A stretch of 64,000 bases of DNA from Caryophanales bacterium (GCA_016290885.1 JAEEVN010000001.1:152481-216480), one strand, 5' to 3'. Positions 18,908 to 29,404 are shown, numbered from the stretch's first letter. Notes: a model not told the origin generated them from the sequence alone. Made by a program: numbers and translations.

Positions 18908-20014
18908 TTATCTTCTCCTTCTATTCTTATTTTCATAATTTACTACATCTATTTTTTTCATTTCTTTCATTGCTATTTCACTCTTAAAAGCATCTAATTT
19001 AAATGATAATAATGCTATATATTCATCATCTAAATATTTACTATAAAATGAAAATATTAAACTTTGAATTCTTTCTATTTCTCCAAGTACAAAACTACCT
19101 GCTTCATCATCAGATTCATCATTAAGTACTATTTCTATTTTACTAAATAAATCTTTTAATTTCTTTTCTAAACTTTTTTTAGCAATAGTTTTTACAAAAC
19201 TAGGATCTAATAATAAAACTTTATTTACTGTAAATAATTCTCTTCTTTTAGGGCTAAATTCATAAGCACCATCTAATTTAATATCTTTAGCTTCATTTAC
19301 TCCTTGATAGTCATATATACCATATTTACTTATTTCTTTTCTAAAAGTAGGTTTAATTAAATCTGGTCTTTTTTCCCTAGTCTTTTTAATTGCTTCTTCT
19401 TTTCTCCATTTATCTATCTTTTTATGATCCCCAGATAGAAGTACATCTGGAACTTTCATACCTCTATATTCTCTTGGCTTAGTAAATGTTGGATAATCAA
19501 GTAAATCATCACTAAAACTATCATTAGTTCTACTACCTTCATCAATTACTCCATCAACTAGTCTAGATACAGAATCCATAAGTACCATTGATGGTAATTC
19601 TCCACCAGTTAAAACATAATCTCCTATACTTATTTCTTCATCTACTATAGATATAATTCTTTCATCAAATCCTTCGTAATGACCACATATAATAAGTATA
19701 TCTTTTTCTTTACTTAATTCTTCTGCTTTCTTTTGATTAAATGTTTCTCCTTGAGGAGTCATCATAATTACTTTAGTATTCTTCTTTTTTAAATCATCAA
19801 CTGCTTTAAATACTGGATCACACATAAGTACCATTCCTGATCCTCCACCATATGGAGTATCATCCACTTGATTATGTTTAAGTGAGGAATAATCTCTTAA
19901 ATTAGTAATATCTATCTTTATTTTTTTATCATCAATTGCTCTTTTGATAATTGATTCTTCTTTAAAACCATTAAACATTTCTGGAAATAAAGTTAATACA
20001 TTAAACTTAAGCAT
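18908..20014 (-). CDS. trmD: tRNA (guanine-N1)-methyltransferase with a ~140-aa C-terminal extension
   Basis: 'FNVLTLFPEMF', 'PYGGGSGMVL', 'ISIGDYVLTGGELP'; 368 aa versus about 240 typical. Confidence 0.92.
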   Translation of the reverse strand: MLKFNVLTLFPEMFNGFKEESIIKRAIDDKKIKIDITNLRDYSSLKHNQVDDTPYGGGSGMVLMCDPVFKAVDDLKKKNTKVIMMTPQGETFNQKKAEELSKEKDILIICGHYEGFDERIISIVDEEISIGDYVLTGGELPSMVLMDSVSRLVDGVIDEGSRTNDSFSDDLLDYPTFTKPREYRGMKVPDVLLSGDHKKIDKWRKEEAIKKTREKRPDLIKPTFRKEISKYGIYDYQGVNEAKDIKLDGAYEFSPKRRELFTVNKVLLLDPSFVKTIAKKSLEKKLKDLFSKIEIVLNDESDDEAGSFVLGEIERIQSLIFSFYSKYLDDEYIALLSFKLDAFKSEIAMKEMKKIDVVNYENKNRRRR

Positions 20015-20484
20015 TATATTAGCCCCCCAACGTCTTTAACATATATAGTGTTATCTTCTATCTTTAAGATAAATTCTTTTACATATGGAATTAATATATC
20101 ATTTACTCTTAATATATCATTAGCTTTCATATGCATAACATCTGTAACAACACCAATATCTTTAGTACCAACCACTACTTTATATCCTATTAAATTATCT
20201 ATATAAATTTCTCCATCTAAATCTAGATCTTCTTCATTTATATAAACTTCTTTACCTTTATATTTTAAAACTAAATTAATATCATTTAAATCATTAAAAG
20301 TTACCATATCAAATATCTTATGATGTCTATAACTATTAACAATTAATTCTTCTTTATCTTTACCAATATAAAATTTAAAATCTTTTTTAAATACTTTATC
20401 TTTGTATTTAAAATCAGATAAAATTCTTAATTCACCTTTAATACCATGTGTATTAACAATTTTACCTATATTAATAAATTTCAT
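20014..20484 (-). CDS. rimM: Ribosome maturation factor RimM
   Basis: 'NIGKIVNTHGIKGELRI', adjacent to trmD. Confidence 0.92.
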   Translation of the reverse strand: MKFINIGKIVNTHGIKGELRILSDFKYKDKVFKKDFKFYIGKDKEELIVNSYRHHKIFDMVTFNDLNDINLVLKYKGKEVYINEEDLDLDGEIYIDNLIGYKVVVGTKDIGVVTDVMHMKANDILRVNDILIPYVKEFILKIEDNTIYVKDVGGLI

Positions 20485-20492
20485 ATTATCAC

Positions 20493-21212
20493 CTACTTAT
20501 TTAATTCATATAAAATAATTGAACCTGAAACTGCTACATTTAAACTTTCACATTTTTCATTCATTTTAATATAAATATTTTTATCTACTAAGGCATTAAT
20601 TTCGTTACTTATGCCATTTCCTTCATTACCTAGTATTATAGCATATTTATCAGTATTTTTAACATCTTTTACATCTATTCCATTAATAACATTAGTACCA
20701 TAAATAGTATAATTATTATCTTTTAATAATTTAATAGTATTTTTTAAATCATCACGAATAATATTTATATTAAATATCATACCTTGAGTACTTCTTATTA
20801 CTTTAGAATTATATAAATCTACTGTTTCTTTGCTAAGTACTAAATTATTAATATTAAATGCTACACAAGATCTAATAATTGTGCCTAAATTACCTGGATC
20901 TTGTACACCATCAAGTATAACTACATTTTTAGATAAATCTAAGTTCGTAGAAAGTTTTTTACATACTCCGATAACTTTAGTATTATTAAGTTCACTTATA
21001 CTTTTTATCACTTTATCTGATACTAGTAACTTTTCCACATCAAAATCATAAGTATCTTCAGTTAAAATAAGTTTTTTTAAATATCCTGCTTTATATGCTT
21101 CTTTAACAAGATGATCTCCCTCAACTAAGAATAAATTAGATTCATCTCTATATTTTTTATCATTTAATTTTCTAATTTCTTTTATTTGTTCATTATTAAT
21201 TGATTCAATCAT
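20493..21212 (-). CDS. TrmH/SpoU-family RNA methyltransferase
   Basis: 'LDGVQDPGNLGTIIRS', 'LGNEGNGIS', 'LNVAVSGSI'. Confidence 0.92.
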   Translation of the reverse strand: MIESINNEQIKEIRKLNDKKYRDESNLFLVEGDHLVKEAYKAGYLKKLILTEDTYDFDVEKLLVSDKVIKSISELNNTKVIGVCKKLSTNLDLSKNVVILDGVQDPGNLGTIIRSCVAFNINNLVLSKETVDLYNSKVIRSTQGMIFNINIIRDDLKNTIKLLKDNNYTIYGTNVINGIDVKDVKNTDKYAIILGNEGNGISNEINALVDKNIYIKMNEKCESLNVAVSGSIILYELNK

Positions 21213-21844
21213 TCTTGTAATTCCTTTCTTAGTCTTTTATAATTAGGTTCATTTTCTTCGACTAATTTCCAAAATCCTTTACCATGATTATGATGAATAA
21301 AATGAGCTAATTCATGTACTATTACATAGTCTAAATACTTTGGATCTTTATATATTAATTCACTATTTAATGTAACTTTTTTAAGTCTTGAATTATTAAC
21401 ACCCCATCTTGTTGTCATCTTCCTAATACATAGTTTAGGAAATGGGATATCCACAGTGAATCTATTATATACATCATTTAGATGTTTTTCAAATATTTTT
21501 TTGGTTGCTTTTTTATACCATTTTTCTATATCAGATTTATTTTTTACATATAAAGTTTTACCATCAAAAGATGTTCTTTTTATATTTTTATTTATTTCAA
21601 TACTTATTTCTTCCCCAAGAATATAATTTTTTTCTTTTTTATCTATTCTTTTACCCATTTTATCTATTTGTTTTTCTATAAATGGGATATTGTCTTTAAT
21701 TAGTTTTTCTATCATAAAATTAGGAGTTAAATAAGAAGTAGTTACATATATATTTAAATCTTCTTTAACTCTTAAATAAGTGTTTTTATTATTTTTTCTT
21801 TCAATGATTACATCATATGTAATACCATCCAATGTTATTTGCAT
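21209..21844 (-). CDS. YgjP/DUF45-type metallopeptidase
   Basis: 'TRWGVNNSRLKKVTLNSEL', 'VIVHELAHFIHHNHGKGFWKLV'. Confidence 0.88.
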   Translation of the reverse strand: MQITLDGITYDVIIERKNNKNTYLRVKEDLNIYVTTSYLTPNFMIEKLIKDNIPFIEKQIDKMGKRIDKKEKNYILGEEISIEINKNIKRTSFDGKTLYVKNKSDIEKWYKKATKKIFEKHLNDVYNRFTVDIPFPKLCIRKMTTRWGVNNSRLKKVTLNSELIYKDPKYLDYVIVHELAHFIHHNHGKGFWKLVEENEPNYKRLRKELQE

Positions 21845-21907
21845 GTAAACCACCAATATAATTATATCATTAAAATTAAAAAAATAATGGTTTTCCCATT
21901 ATTTTAT

Positions 21908-22633
21908 TTACATTGTATATTTCTTTATTTTAGCATGTGCTTGCTTTTTTACTGCTTCATATACTGCTTCTTGATCATAATATTCTTTATTCTTTTTTCC
22001 ATAGAAACTATAATTACCATCTTCTAGGAAATTAGCTGGTATTAAAGAATATTCAGGTTTTATTGTATTAAAACCATCTCTACCATAAACAAGTAATATA
22101 TCTCCATATCTGTATAGAGTTAAAATATCATCACATTCTGGTATAGAGAATTCATTTTGCATATAAAAGCACATTCCATTAAGTGGTTTTGTTCTTTTAA
22201 AGTTTTTACCAACATATTCACCTTGTTGTAAGAAGGATCTAAGACTAATAAATTCTTTATTTAATTCATCCATAGAACTAAATGCTTTAGATGCTATACC
22301 TCTTTGTACAACATCTGCAAATTCTAGTGTAATGCATTTGCCATTACCATTTTTTGGAAATATACCATCATTTATAGTACTAATCCAAAAATCTTTACAA
22401 CCATAATAATCTTTTGTTCCTATATCTCTAACGAATGATCTAAACATCTCTTTTACTCCTGCTACGACTTGTTCACTAGAATCATGTCCTGTAGCATCTT
22501 TAAGATAATTTTTAAAGTCATCATCATGTTTTGGATCTAATAATTCTTCATAAAATTGTTTATCTTTTTCAGAAACTGTATATACGAACGGTCCTCTTTT
22601 AATATATATGTCCCCAGTCAGTACTGTTCCCAT
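21908..22633 (-). CDS. Hypothetical protein
   Basis: Long ORF with RBS (GAGGTGA). Confidence 0.55.
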   Translation of the reverse strand: MGTVLTGDIYIKRGPFVYTVSEKDKQFYEELLDPKHDDDFKNYLKDATGHDSSEQVVAGVKEMFRSFVRDIGTKDYYGCKDFWISTINDGIFPKNGNGKCITLEFADVVQRGIASKAFSSMDELNKEFISLRSFLQQGEYVGKNFKRTKPLNGMCFYMQNEFSIPECDDILTLYRYGDILLVYGRDGFNTIKPEYSLIPANFLEDGNYSFYGKKNKEYYDQEAVYEAVKKQAHAKIKKYTM

Positions 22634-22672
22634 AATCTCACCTCAATTGTGAATTATTCTAGCATAAAGATA

Positions 22673-22704
22673 TAAAAAAAGCAAAATATTCCTATTTTGC
22701 TTTA
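22673..22704 (-). terminator. parC terminator
   Basis: AAAGCAAAATA-gga-ATATTTTGCTTTTTTT. Confidence 0.85.
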
Positions 22705-25248
22705 AAATTTAAAATCATCTAAGAAATCATCTATTGTAAGTATTTCTTCATCTATTTCTTTTAGACTAACTTCTTTTTTAGGTTCTTCAATTGTTTCTAT
22801 TATTTCTACTTCTTTAATGTCATCTTTATTACCTAATTCTGTAGGAATAAATGTTTTAACTACTCTAACATTAGAAATTGATGAACCAGTTGAATATCTA
22901 TCTGCGATAGGTATTTCAGCATTCTTAAAGATATTAATACCTTTTAAATTAATTACCCCTATTTTATCTTTAGTATTAGTAATATAAGAACTAATTAATT
23001 TATGTGGATTAGTTTTAACTAATCTAACTAATAATAATCCTTTTCTTGCTCTAGAACTCTTTTCTAGTTCAGATAGTTTAACTCTTTTTGCAGTATTCTT
23101 ATCAGTAAATACAGTCATGTATTCAGAATCTTTATTAAATATTTCTGCACTTACTACATAATCATTATCAAGTTTAATAGATTTAACACCTGATGCTTTT
23201 AAACCTACTACAGGTATTTCATTTGCACTATACCATAAACCATATCCATTATTTGTAGCAATAAATACTTCTGATTCACTTGATGATGTAACAGATACTA
23301 TTTCATCATCATATTTAAGTTTCATACATACTATTGGTTTATTATATCTCATTGCTTTAAATTCTGATAATAATGTTCTCTTTACCATACCCATTTTACT
23401 AAATATAGTAATTACTTCTTTACTTTCAAAGTCATAAACAGGTTTAGCATAAACTACTTTTTCATCATCTTTAATGGTTACTATATTACTAATATGTTTA
23501 CCCATTTCTTTCCATTTCATATCTGGTAAGTTATAAACAGGTACATATAAATAATTACCTTTATTAGTAAATACAAGTAATGTATCAAGAGTATTCATTT
23601 CATAAAGACCTACTAAGTAATCATTATCTTTTAAAGTAATATCTTCATCATTAGATGATGTATAACTTCTCTTACTTGTTCTCTTTACATAACCTTCACT
23701 TGTTATAGAAACAATAACATCTTCCTTAGGTATTAATGCTTCTTGATCTATTTTTATTTCAGTTATTTCATCTTTTATTTCTGTTTTTCTATCTTCAGCA
23801 TATTCTTTCTTGATTTCAAGTAATTCTTTCTTAATTTGTTTCATTAATTTCTTTTCATCAGAAAGTAATTCTTCAAGGCCTTGAATTATTTTACTTAAAT
23901 TAGCAAGTTCTTCTTCTAGTTGTGTAACATCTGTATTAGTTAATCTATATAATTGTAATCTTACAATTGCATCTGCTTGTTCGAAAGTAAAATCAAATTC
24001 TTTTACTAAGTTCTCTGTAGCATCTGCTCTATTTTTAGATGCTCTAATTACTCTAATTACTTCATCAAGAATAGATATAGCTTTTATTAAACCTTCCACT
24101 ATATGGAATCTAGCTTTAGCATGATCTAAATCAAATCTACTTCTTCTAGTGATTACTTCTTTTTGGTGTACTATATAAGCATCAATTATATCTAAGATAC
24201 CAACTTGCATTGGTCTTTTATTTACTATTGCAATCATGTTATAAGAATAACTTATTTGCATATCAGTATTCTTTAATAAATAATTAACTATTAGATTAGT
24301 ATCTGCTTCTTTTTTAAGATCAATTGTAATAATTAATTCTCCTCTTGAAGAAGAATCTATTACTTCAACTATTCCTTCTATTTTCTTTTCTATTCTAATA
24401 TCATTAATTCTTTTTACTAAAGCTGCTTTATTAACTTCATATGGTATTTCAGTAATAATGATTTGGTTCTTACCTTTTTCATTATTAATAGTATATTTAG
24501 ATTTTATTACTATTTTACCTTTACCAGTTTCAAAAGCTTCTCTTATACCATCTTTACCTTCAACTACTCCACCAGTTGGAAAATCTGGACCTTGTACTAT
24601 TTCTAATACTTCATCTAAAGTACATTTAGGTTTATCTATTCTAAGAACAGTTGCATCAATTATTTCACCTAAGTTATGTGGTGGAATATCTGTTGCATAA
24701 CCTGCAGAAATTCCTGTAGTACCATTAACTAGTAAATTAGGGAATCTACAAGGTAATACTGTTGGTTCTTCTTCAGTATCATCATAGTTTGGAGCCATTT
24801 CTACAGTATCTTTTTCAATGTCTCTTAACATTTCACCAGCTATTTTAGAAAGTCTTACTTCAGTATAACGCATTGCTGCTGCGCCATCACCGTCCATTGA
24901 TCCATTGTTACCATGCATATCTACATATGGAGTAAGCATTTTCCAATCTTGGCTCATTCTTACCATTGCATCATATATTGAAGAATCTCCATGTGGATGG
25001 TATTTACCCATGATATCACCAACTGCTCTAGCTGATTTTCTATATTTATTATCATAAGTATTTTTGCCTTTATACATTCCATAAAGAATTCTTCTTTGAA
25101 CAGGTTTTAAACCATCTCTTACATCTGGAATTGCTCTATCAGTTATTATCTCTTTAGCATATCTTCCAAATCTTTCCCCCATGATTTCTTCTAAGGCATA
25201 GTCATGAATCTTTTGTAATATCTCTTTTGTTTCCTTACTTCTTGCCAT
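22702..25248 (-). CDS. parC: Topoisomerase IV subunit A
   Basis: 'AIPDVRDGLKPVQRRILYGM', 'YHPHGDSSIYDAMVRMSQDWKM', 'NNGSMDGDGAAAMRYTE'. Confidence 0.9.
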   Translation of the reverse strand: MARSKETKEILQKIHDYALEEIMGERFGRYAKEIITDRAIPDVRDGLKPVQRRILYGMYKGKNTYDNKYRKSARAVGDIMGKYHPHGDSSIYDAMVRMSQDWKMLTPYVDMHGNNGSMDGDGAAAMRYTEVRLSKIAGEMLRDIEKDTVEMAPNYDDTEEEPTVLPCRFPNLLVNGTTGISAGYATDIPPHNLGEIIDATVLRIDKPKCTLDEVLEIVQGPDFPTGGVVEGKDGIREAFETGKGKIVIKSKYTINNEKGKNQIIITEIPYEVNKAALVKRINDIRIEKKIEGIVEVIDSSSRGELIITIDLKKEADTNLIVNYLLKNTDMQISYSYNMIAIVNKRPMQVGILDIIDAYIVHQKEVITRRSRFDLDHAKARFHIVEGLIKAISILDEVIRVIRASKNRADATENLVKEFDFTFEQADAIVRLQLYRLTNTDVTQLEEELANLSKIIQGLEELLSDEKKLMKQIKKELLEIKKEYAEDRKTEIKDEITEIKIDQEALIPKEDVIVSITSEGYVKRTSKRSYTSSNDEDITLKDNDYLVGLYEMNTLDTLLVFTNKGNYLYVPVYNLPDMKWKEMGKHISNIVTIKDDEKVVYAKPVYDFESKEVITIFSKMGMVKRTLLSEFKAMRYNKPIVCMKLKYDDEIVSVTSSSESEVFIATNNGYGLWYSANEIPVVGLKASGVKSIKLDNDYVVSAEIFNKDSEYMTVFTDKNTAKRVKLSELEKSSRARKGLLLVRLVKTNPHKLISSYITNTKDKIGVINLKGINIFKNAEIPIADRYSTGSSISNVRVVKTFIPTELGNKDDIKEVEIIETIEEPKKEVSLKEIDEEILTIDDFLDDFKF

Positions 25249-27169
25249 TAGAATCACCTGCCTTTATTTTATAATCATCCTCTAGAGAGAATTCTACATT
25301 TTCTTCAATCCAAGCTTTTCTTGGTTCAACTTTTTCTCCCATAAGAACAGATACTCTCTTTTCAGCTAGTACTGCATCTGTTATTTTTACTCTTATTAAA
25401 GTTCTTGTTTCTGGATTCATTGTAGTTTCCCAAAGTTGTGTAGCATCCATTTCTCCAAGTCCTTTATATCTTTGTAAATCAGATAATGATTTATTTTTTG
25501 TTAATTCTTTTAATTCTTCATCTGTATATAAATATTCAAAATGATTTTTATCAATAGTAGCTTTATATAAAGGTGGACATGCAATATATAATTTACCTTC
25601 TTCAATAAGTGGTTTCATATATCTATAGAAGAATGTAATTAATAATACTTGAATATGACATCCATCATCATCAGCATCGGTCATGATAATTACTTTATCA
25701 TAATTACAGTTCTTCATATCAAAGTCTGCTCCTACACCTGCTCCTATTGTATATATTAATGTATTAATTTCTTGGTTCTTATAAGCTTCATCAAGTGATG
25801 CTCTTTCAGTATTTAATACTTTACCTCTAAGTGGAAGTATTGCTTGATATGTTCTATCTCTACCAGTTTTAGCAGAACCTCCAGCAGAATCACCCTCTAC
25901 TATAAATAACTCATCTTTCTTAGGATCTTTTCTTGCTGCAGGTGCTAATTTATCTGATATATTTTTTTCTTTCTTAGTTCCTTGATTCTTTCTTATTTCT
26001 TCTCTTGCTTTTCTAGCAGCATCTCTAGCCATCTTTCCTTTTAATGCTTTGTTAATTATATTAACAGCACTTTCATTATTTTCTTCTAAATAGAAAGATA
26101 TATTTTCTAAAGTAAGGGCTTCTACTACATTCTTAGCAATTGGAGTACCTAATTTACCTTTAGTTTGTCCTTCAAATTGAAGTAATGCTTCAGGTATTCT
26201 TAAAGATATAACTGCAGTTAAACCTTCTCTTACATCAGATCCTTCAAAGTTTTTATCTTTAGCTTTTAAATATCCATTACTTCTTGCATAATCATTAAAT
26301 GCTTTAGTTAAAGCTGATTTAAATCCTACTTCATGAGAACCACCATCAACTGTCTTAACATTGTTAACAAATGATATTATATTTTCTGTAGTATATGAAT
26401 CAGTATATTGAAGAGCTATTTCTACTTCAATACCATCTTTTGATCCTTTAAAATGTACTACATTATTTATTGGAGTTTTATCTTCATCTATATATTCAAC
26501 AAATGATTTAATACCATTTTCATAATGATATTTTTCAGATCTATTATTTATTTCATCTATTACTTCTACTGTAAGTCCTTTTAATAAGAAAGCAGATTCT
26601 TGCATTCTTTCACAAATAGTACTATAAGAAAAATCAGTAGTACTAAATACTTCTTTATCTGGTAAAAATCTAACAGTAGTTCCTGTTTTATTAGTCTTAC
26701 CTACTTCTTTTAAAGGTGATGCAACTTTTCCACCATCTTTAAAACTAATAGTATATTCTTTACCATCTCTTCTTGAATTAACTATCATCATACTAGATAG
26801 AGCATTAACTACTGAAGCACCAACACCATGTAATCCTCCAGAAACTTTATAGTTCCCTTCTTCAAATTTTCCACCAGCATGTAAAACAGTATAAATAACT
26901 TCTACTGTACTTTTACCTGATTCATGTTTTCCTACTGGTACACCTCTACCATTATCTGAAACACTTATAGATTTATCTTTATGAAGAGTAATAGTAATAG
27001 TATCACCATAACCATTCATAACTTCATCTATTGAGTTATCTACTATTTCCCATACTAAATGATGAAGACCTCTTTTATCAGTAGACCCAATATACATACC
27101 TGGTCTTTTTCTAACTGCGTCTAAGCCTTCAAGTATTTTAATAGAACTCTCATCATACTTTGGTGCCAT
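25235..27169 (-). CDS. parE: Topoisomerase IV subunit B
   Basis: GHKL/TOPRIM: 'VRKRPGMYIGSTD', 'LFIVEGDSAGGSAKTGRDR', 'IIMTDADDDGCHI'. Confidence 0.9.
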   Translation of the reverse strand: MAPKYDESSIKILEGLDAVRKRPGMYIGSTDKRGLHHLVWEIVDNSIDEVMNGYGDTITITLHKDKSISVSDNGRGVPVGKHESGKSTVEVIYTVLHAGGKFEEGNYKVSGGLHGVGASVVNALSSMMIVNSRRDGKEYTISFKDGGKVASPLKEVGKTNKTGTTVRFLPDKEVFSTTDFSYSTICERMQESAFLLKGLTVEVIDEINNRSEKYHYENGIKSFVEYIDEDKTPINNVVHFKGSKDGIEVEIALQYTDSYTTENIISFVNNVKTVDGGSHEVGFKSALTKAFNDYARSNGYLKAKDKNFEGSDVREGLTAVISLRIPEALLQFEGQTKGKLGTPIAKNVVEALTLENISFYLEENNESAVNIINKALKGKMARDAARKAREEIRKNQGTKKEKNISDKLAPAARKDPKKDELFIVEGDSAGGSAKTGRDRTYQAILPLRGKVLNTERASLDEAYKNQEINTLIYTIGAGVGADFDMKNCNYDKVIIMTDADDDGCHIQVLLITFFYRYMKPLIEEGKLYIACPPLYKATIDKNHFEYLYTDEELKELTKNKSLSDLQRYKGLGEMDATQLWETTMNPETRTLIRVKITDAVLAEKRVSVLMGEKVEPRKAWIEENVEFSLEDDYKIKAGDSNGKK

Positions 27170-27196
27170 ATTTTCAACTCCTTCTAGTATCAAACA

Positions 27197-27231
27197 TAAG
27201 AATTATAACAAATTCTTCTTTTTTTTACAAG
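27197..27231 (-). promoter_or_regulatory. parE promoter
   Basis: TTGTAA-17-TATAAT with extended TGT. Confidence 0.65.
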
Positions 27232-27264
27232 CAAAATAAGCGGAAACTCCCTTCCACTACTAAT

Positions 27265-27309
27265 TTAATTTACATAATTTTTTAAAAAAAGAATAATTTG
27301 TTCATACAT
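27265..27309 (-). CDS. Candidate small leader ORF (MYEQIILFLKNYVN), or overlapping MNKLFFF from the ATG at 27305
   Basis: Strong AGGGGG SD 3 nt (or 7 nt for the second ATG) upstream, with its own TATAAT at 27336-27341. Confidence 0.3.
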   Translation of the reverse strand: MYEQIILFLKNYVN

Positions 27310-27343
27310 AATCCCCCTGACTATGTTCTATATAAATTATAAC

Positions 27344-27372
27344 AAAAAAAAAGTACTTTTTAAAGTACTTTT
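27344..27372 (-). terminator. ABC-2 permease gene terminator
   Basis: AAAAGTACTTT-aa-AAAGTACTTTTTTTTT. Confidence 0.85.
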
Positions 27373-28156
27373 ATACTTCTTCAGCGAATCCTTTTTCTAA
27401 TTTCTTAAATATTAGTGTTCCTAATATTAATACTATTAGAGATACTCCACCTACTATACCAAGTGATTGTAGATCAGGCATAGTTTTGTAATAGAATATT
27501 GCTCTATAAGCATCAAGCATATGTGCAAGTGGATTTAAATATAATATCCATCTATATCTTTCTGGGAACATACTAACACTATATAATATTGGTGTTCCAT
27601 AGAATACTAAGTTTACTAAGAATTGTACTAAATATTGTATATCCTTAACATATACATTTATTGCACTTAATATAAATAGTAAACCTATACTAAATATAGT
27701 CTGGATCAGTGCTATAACTGGAAGCCATATTAGATGTATACTAACGCCTATTCCACCAAATATTACAAATATTAATATAATTACACATGATATTAAGAAG
27801 TTAATTAGTGCTGCTACTACAACACTTATTGGAATAATTTCTCTTGGGAAATAAACTTTCTTAATGATTGCACCATTTGCCCATACACAGTTACATCCAT
27901 TATTAATTACTGTAGTAAAGAATGACCATGGTATAACTCCAGTAATAAGATATATTAAATAATTATCTTGTTTTACTCTCATTATATATGGGAATACTAT
28001 TGCATATACTGCTACCATAAGTAATGGATTTAAGAATGACCATAATACTCCAAGGAATGATCCTTTATATTTACCTCTTATCTCTTTATGTACACTAGTT
28101 TTTAATAATTCTCTATATTGAAATAATTCTTTAAATATCATACTAATCACCCACAA
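27371..28156 (-). CDS. ABC-2 polysaccharide/teichoic-acid export permease (TagG/RfbA-like)
   Basis: 'RELLKTSVHKEIRGKYKGSFLGVLWSFLNPLL' and 6 TM segments. Confidence 0.9.
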   Translation of the reverse strand: MWVISMIFKELFQYRELLKTSVHKEIRGKYKGSFLGVLWSFLNPLLMVAVYAIVFPYIMRVKQDNYLIYLITGVIPWSFFTTVINNGCNCVWANGAIIKKVYFPREIIPISVVVAALINFLISCVIILIFVIFGGIGVSIHLIWLPVIALIQTIFSIGLLFILSAINVYVKDIQYLVQFLVNLVFYGTPILYSVSMFPERYRWILYLNPLAHMLDAYRAIFYYKTMPDLQSLGIVGGVSLIVLILGTLIFKKLEKGFAEEV

Positions 28157-28890
28157 ATCTCTAGATATTTATCAATGACTTTACCTGGATCTCCATCCAT
28201 TTCTATTCTGCCATCTTTTATCCATACAGCTCTATTACATAAATCTTTAACTTGATCTAAATTATGTGAAACAATAACTATTGTTTTATTTTCATTTTCT
28301 TTTAATTCATGTAGTTTCTTGAAACATTTTTCTTGGAAGTGTTGATCTCCTACTGCAAGTATTTCATCAATTAATAATATTTCAGCATCAACATTTATAG
28401 CTATAGAGAAAGCAAGTCTCATATACATACCAGAAGAATAAGTTCTAACTGGACTATCTATAAATTCTCCAAGTTCAGAGAATTCTATAATTGTATTTAA
28501 TCTTTTTTCTATTTCTTGTTTAGTTAAACCAAATATGGCTGCATTGAAATAGATGTTTTCTCTACCAGTAAAATCAGGATGAAAACCTGCTCCTAATTCT
28601 AGTAATGAAGTTAATTTACCATTAACTTTAATATTTCCTTTAGTAGGATAAATAATCTTAGTCATTAATTTTAATAATGTAGATTTACCACTACCATTAG
28701 TACCTATTAATGCAACTGTTTCACCTTTTTTGATATCTAAATCTATATCTTTAAGAATATGTACTTTAACTACTTTATTTCTCTTAGCAAATAATAGTTT
28801 TTCTTTTAATGTTCCTGGTTTATCAGAATTCCATTTAAAGTCTTTATACAAATTTTTAACTCTAATTGCATATTCATTTTTTTGTTCCAT
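28147..28890 (-). CDS. Polysaccharide/teichoic-acid ABC exporter ATPase (TagH/RfbB-like)
   Basis: Walker A 'GTNGSGKSTLLK', 'ELGAGFHPDFTGRENIY', signature 'YSSGMYMRLAFS'. Confidence 0.93.
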   Translation of the reverse strand: MEQKNEYAIRVKNLYKDFKWNSDKPGTLKEKLLFAKRNKVVKVHILKDIDLDIKKGETVALIGTNGSGKSTLLKLMTKIIYPTKGNIKVNGKLTSLLELGAGFHPDFTGRENIYFNAAIFGLTKQEIEKRLNTIIEFSELGEFIDSPVRTYSSGMYMRLAFSIAINVDAEILLIDEILAVGDQHFQEKCFKKLHELKENENKTIVIVSHNLDQVKDLCNRAVWIKDGRIEMDGDPGKVIDKYLEICG

Positions 28891-28948
28891 AAATTCCTCC
28901 TAAAAGGTATATGTATATTATACCAAAGAAAAATGCTTTTTTTAAGCA

Positions 28949-29404
28949 CTATTTCTCTAAAAATATCTTTCTAGTTATAAAATTAAACACCATAACTATA
29001 ATAGTAGAACCTATTTTAACTAACATAGCATTTAATTCTAATTTATGTATTCCAAGCCATAGTAATAATTCTGAAAGTAAGAAACCAATTACACTAAATA
29101 CTATAAATTCAATAAATATCTTAACTTTACTCTTTTCTTTATTAACATCAAATACCCATTTAACTGATGCTATATAGTTATATATTACAGATATAGTAAA
29201 TGATATTATATTTGCTATTAATGGTTCTATATGTAAGAAATTATAACAAATATAATATATTATCCAGTCTAATACAGTAGCAGTTCCACCTACTATAACA
29301 AATTTAAATATTTGTAATAATAGTCTTTCATTCTTTTCACTTATATTAATATGCAAAAATTTTAATAACTTATTAAATACTTTTCCTAATTTATCTTCTT
29401 TCAT
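28949..29404 (-). CDS. GtrA-family membrane protein
   Basis: 'LLQIFKFVIVGGTATVLDWIIYY...NIISFTISVIYNYIASVKWVF'. Confidence 0.88.
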   Translation of the reverse strand: MKEDKLGKVFNKLLKFLHINISEKNERLLLQIFKFVIVGGTATVLDWIIYYICYNFLHIEPLIANIISFTISVIYNYIASVKWVFDVNKEKSKVKIFIEFIVFSVIGFLLSELLLWLGIHKLELNAMLVKIGSTIIVMVFNFITRKIFLEK

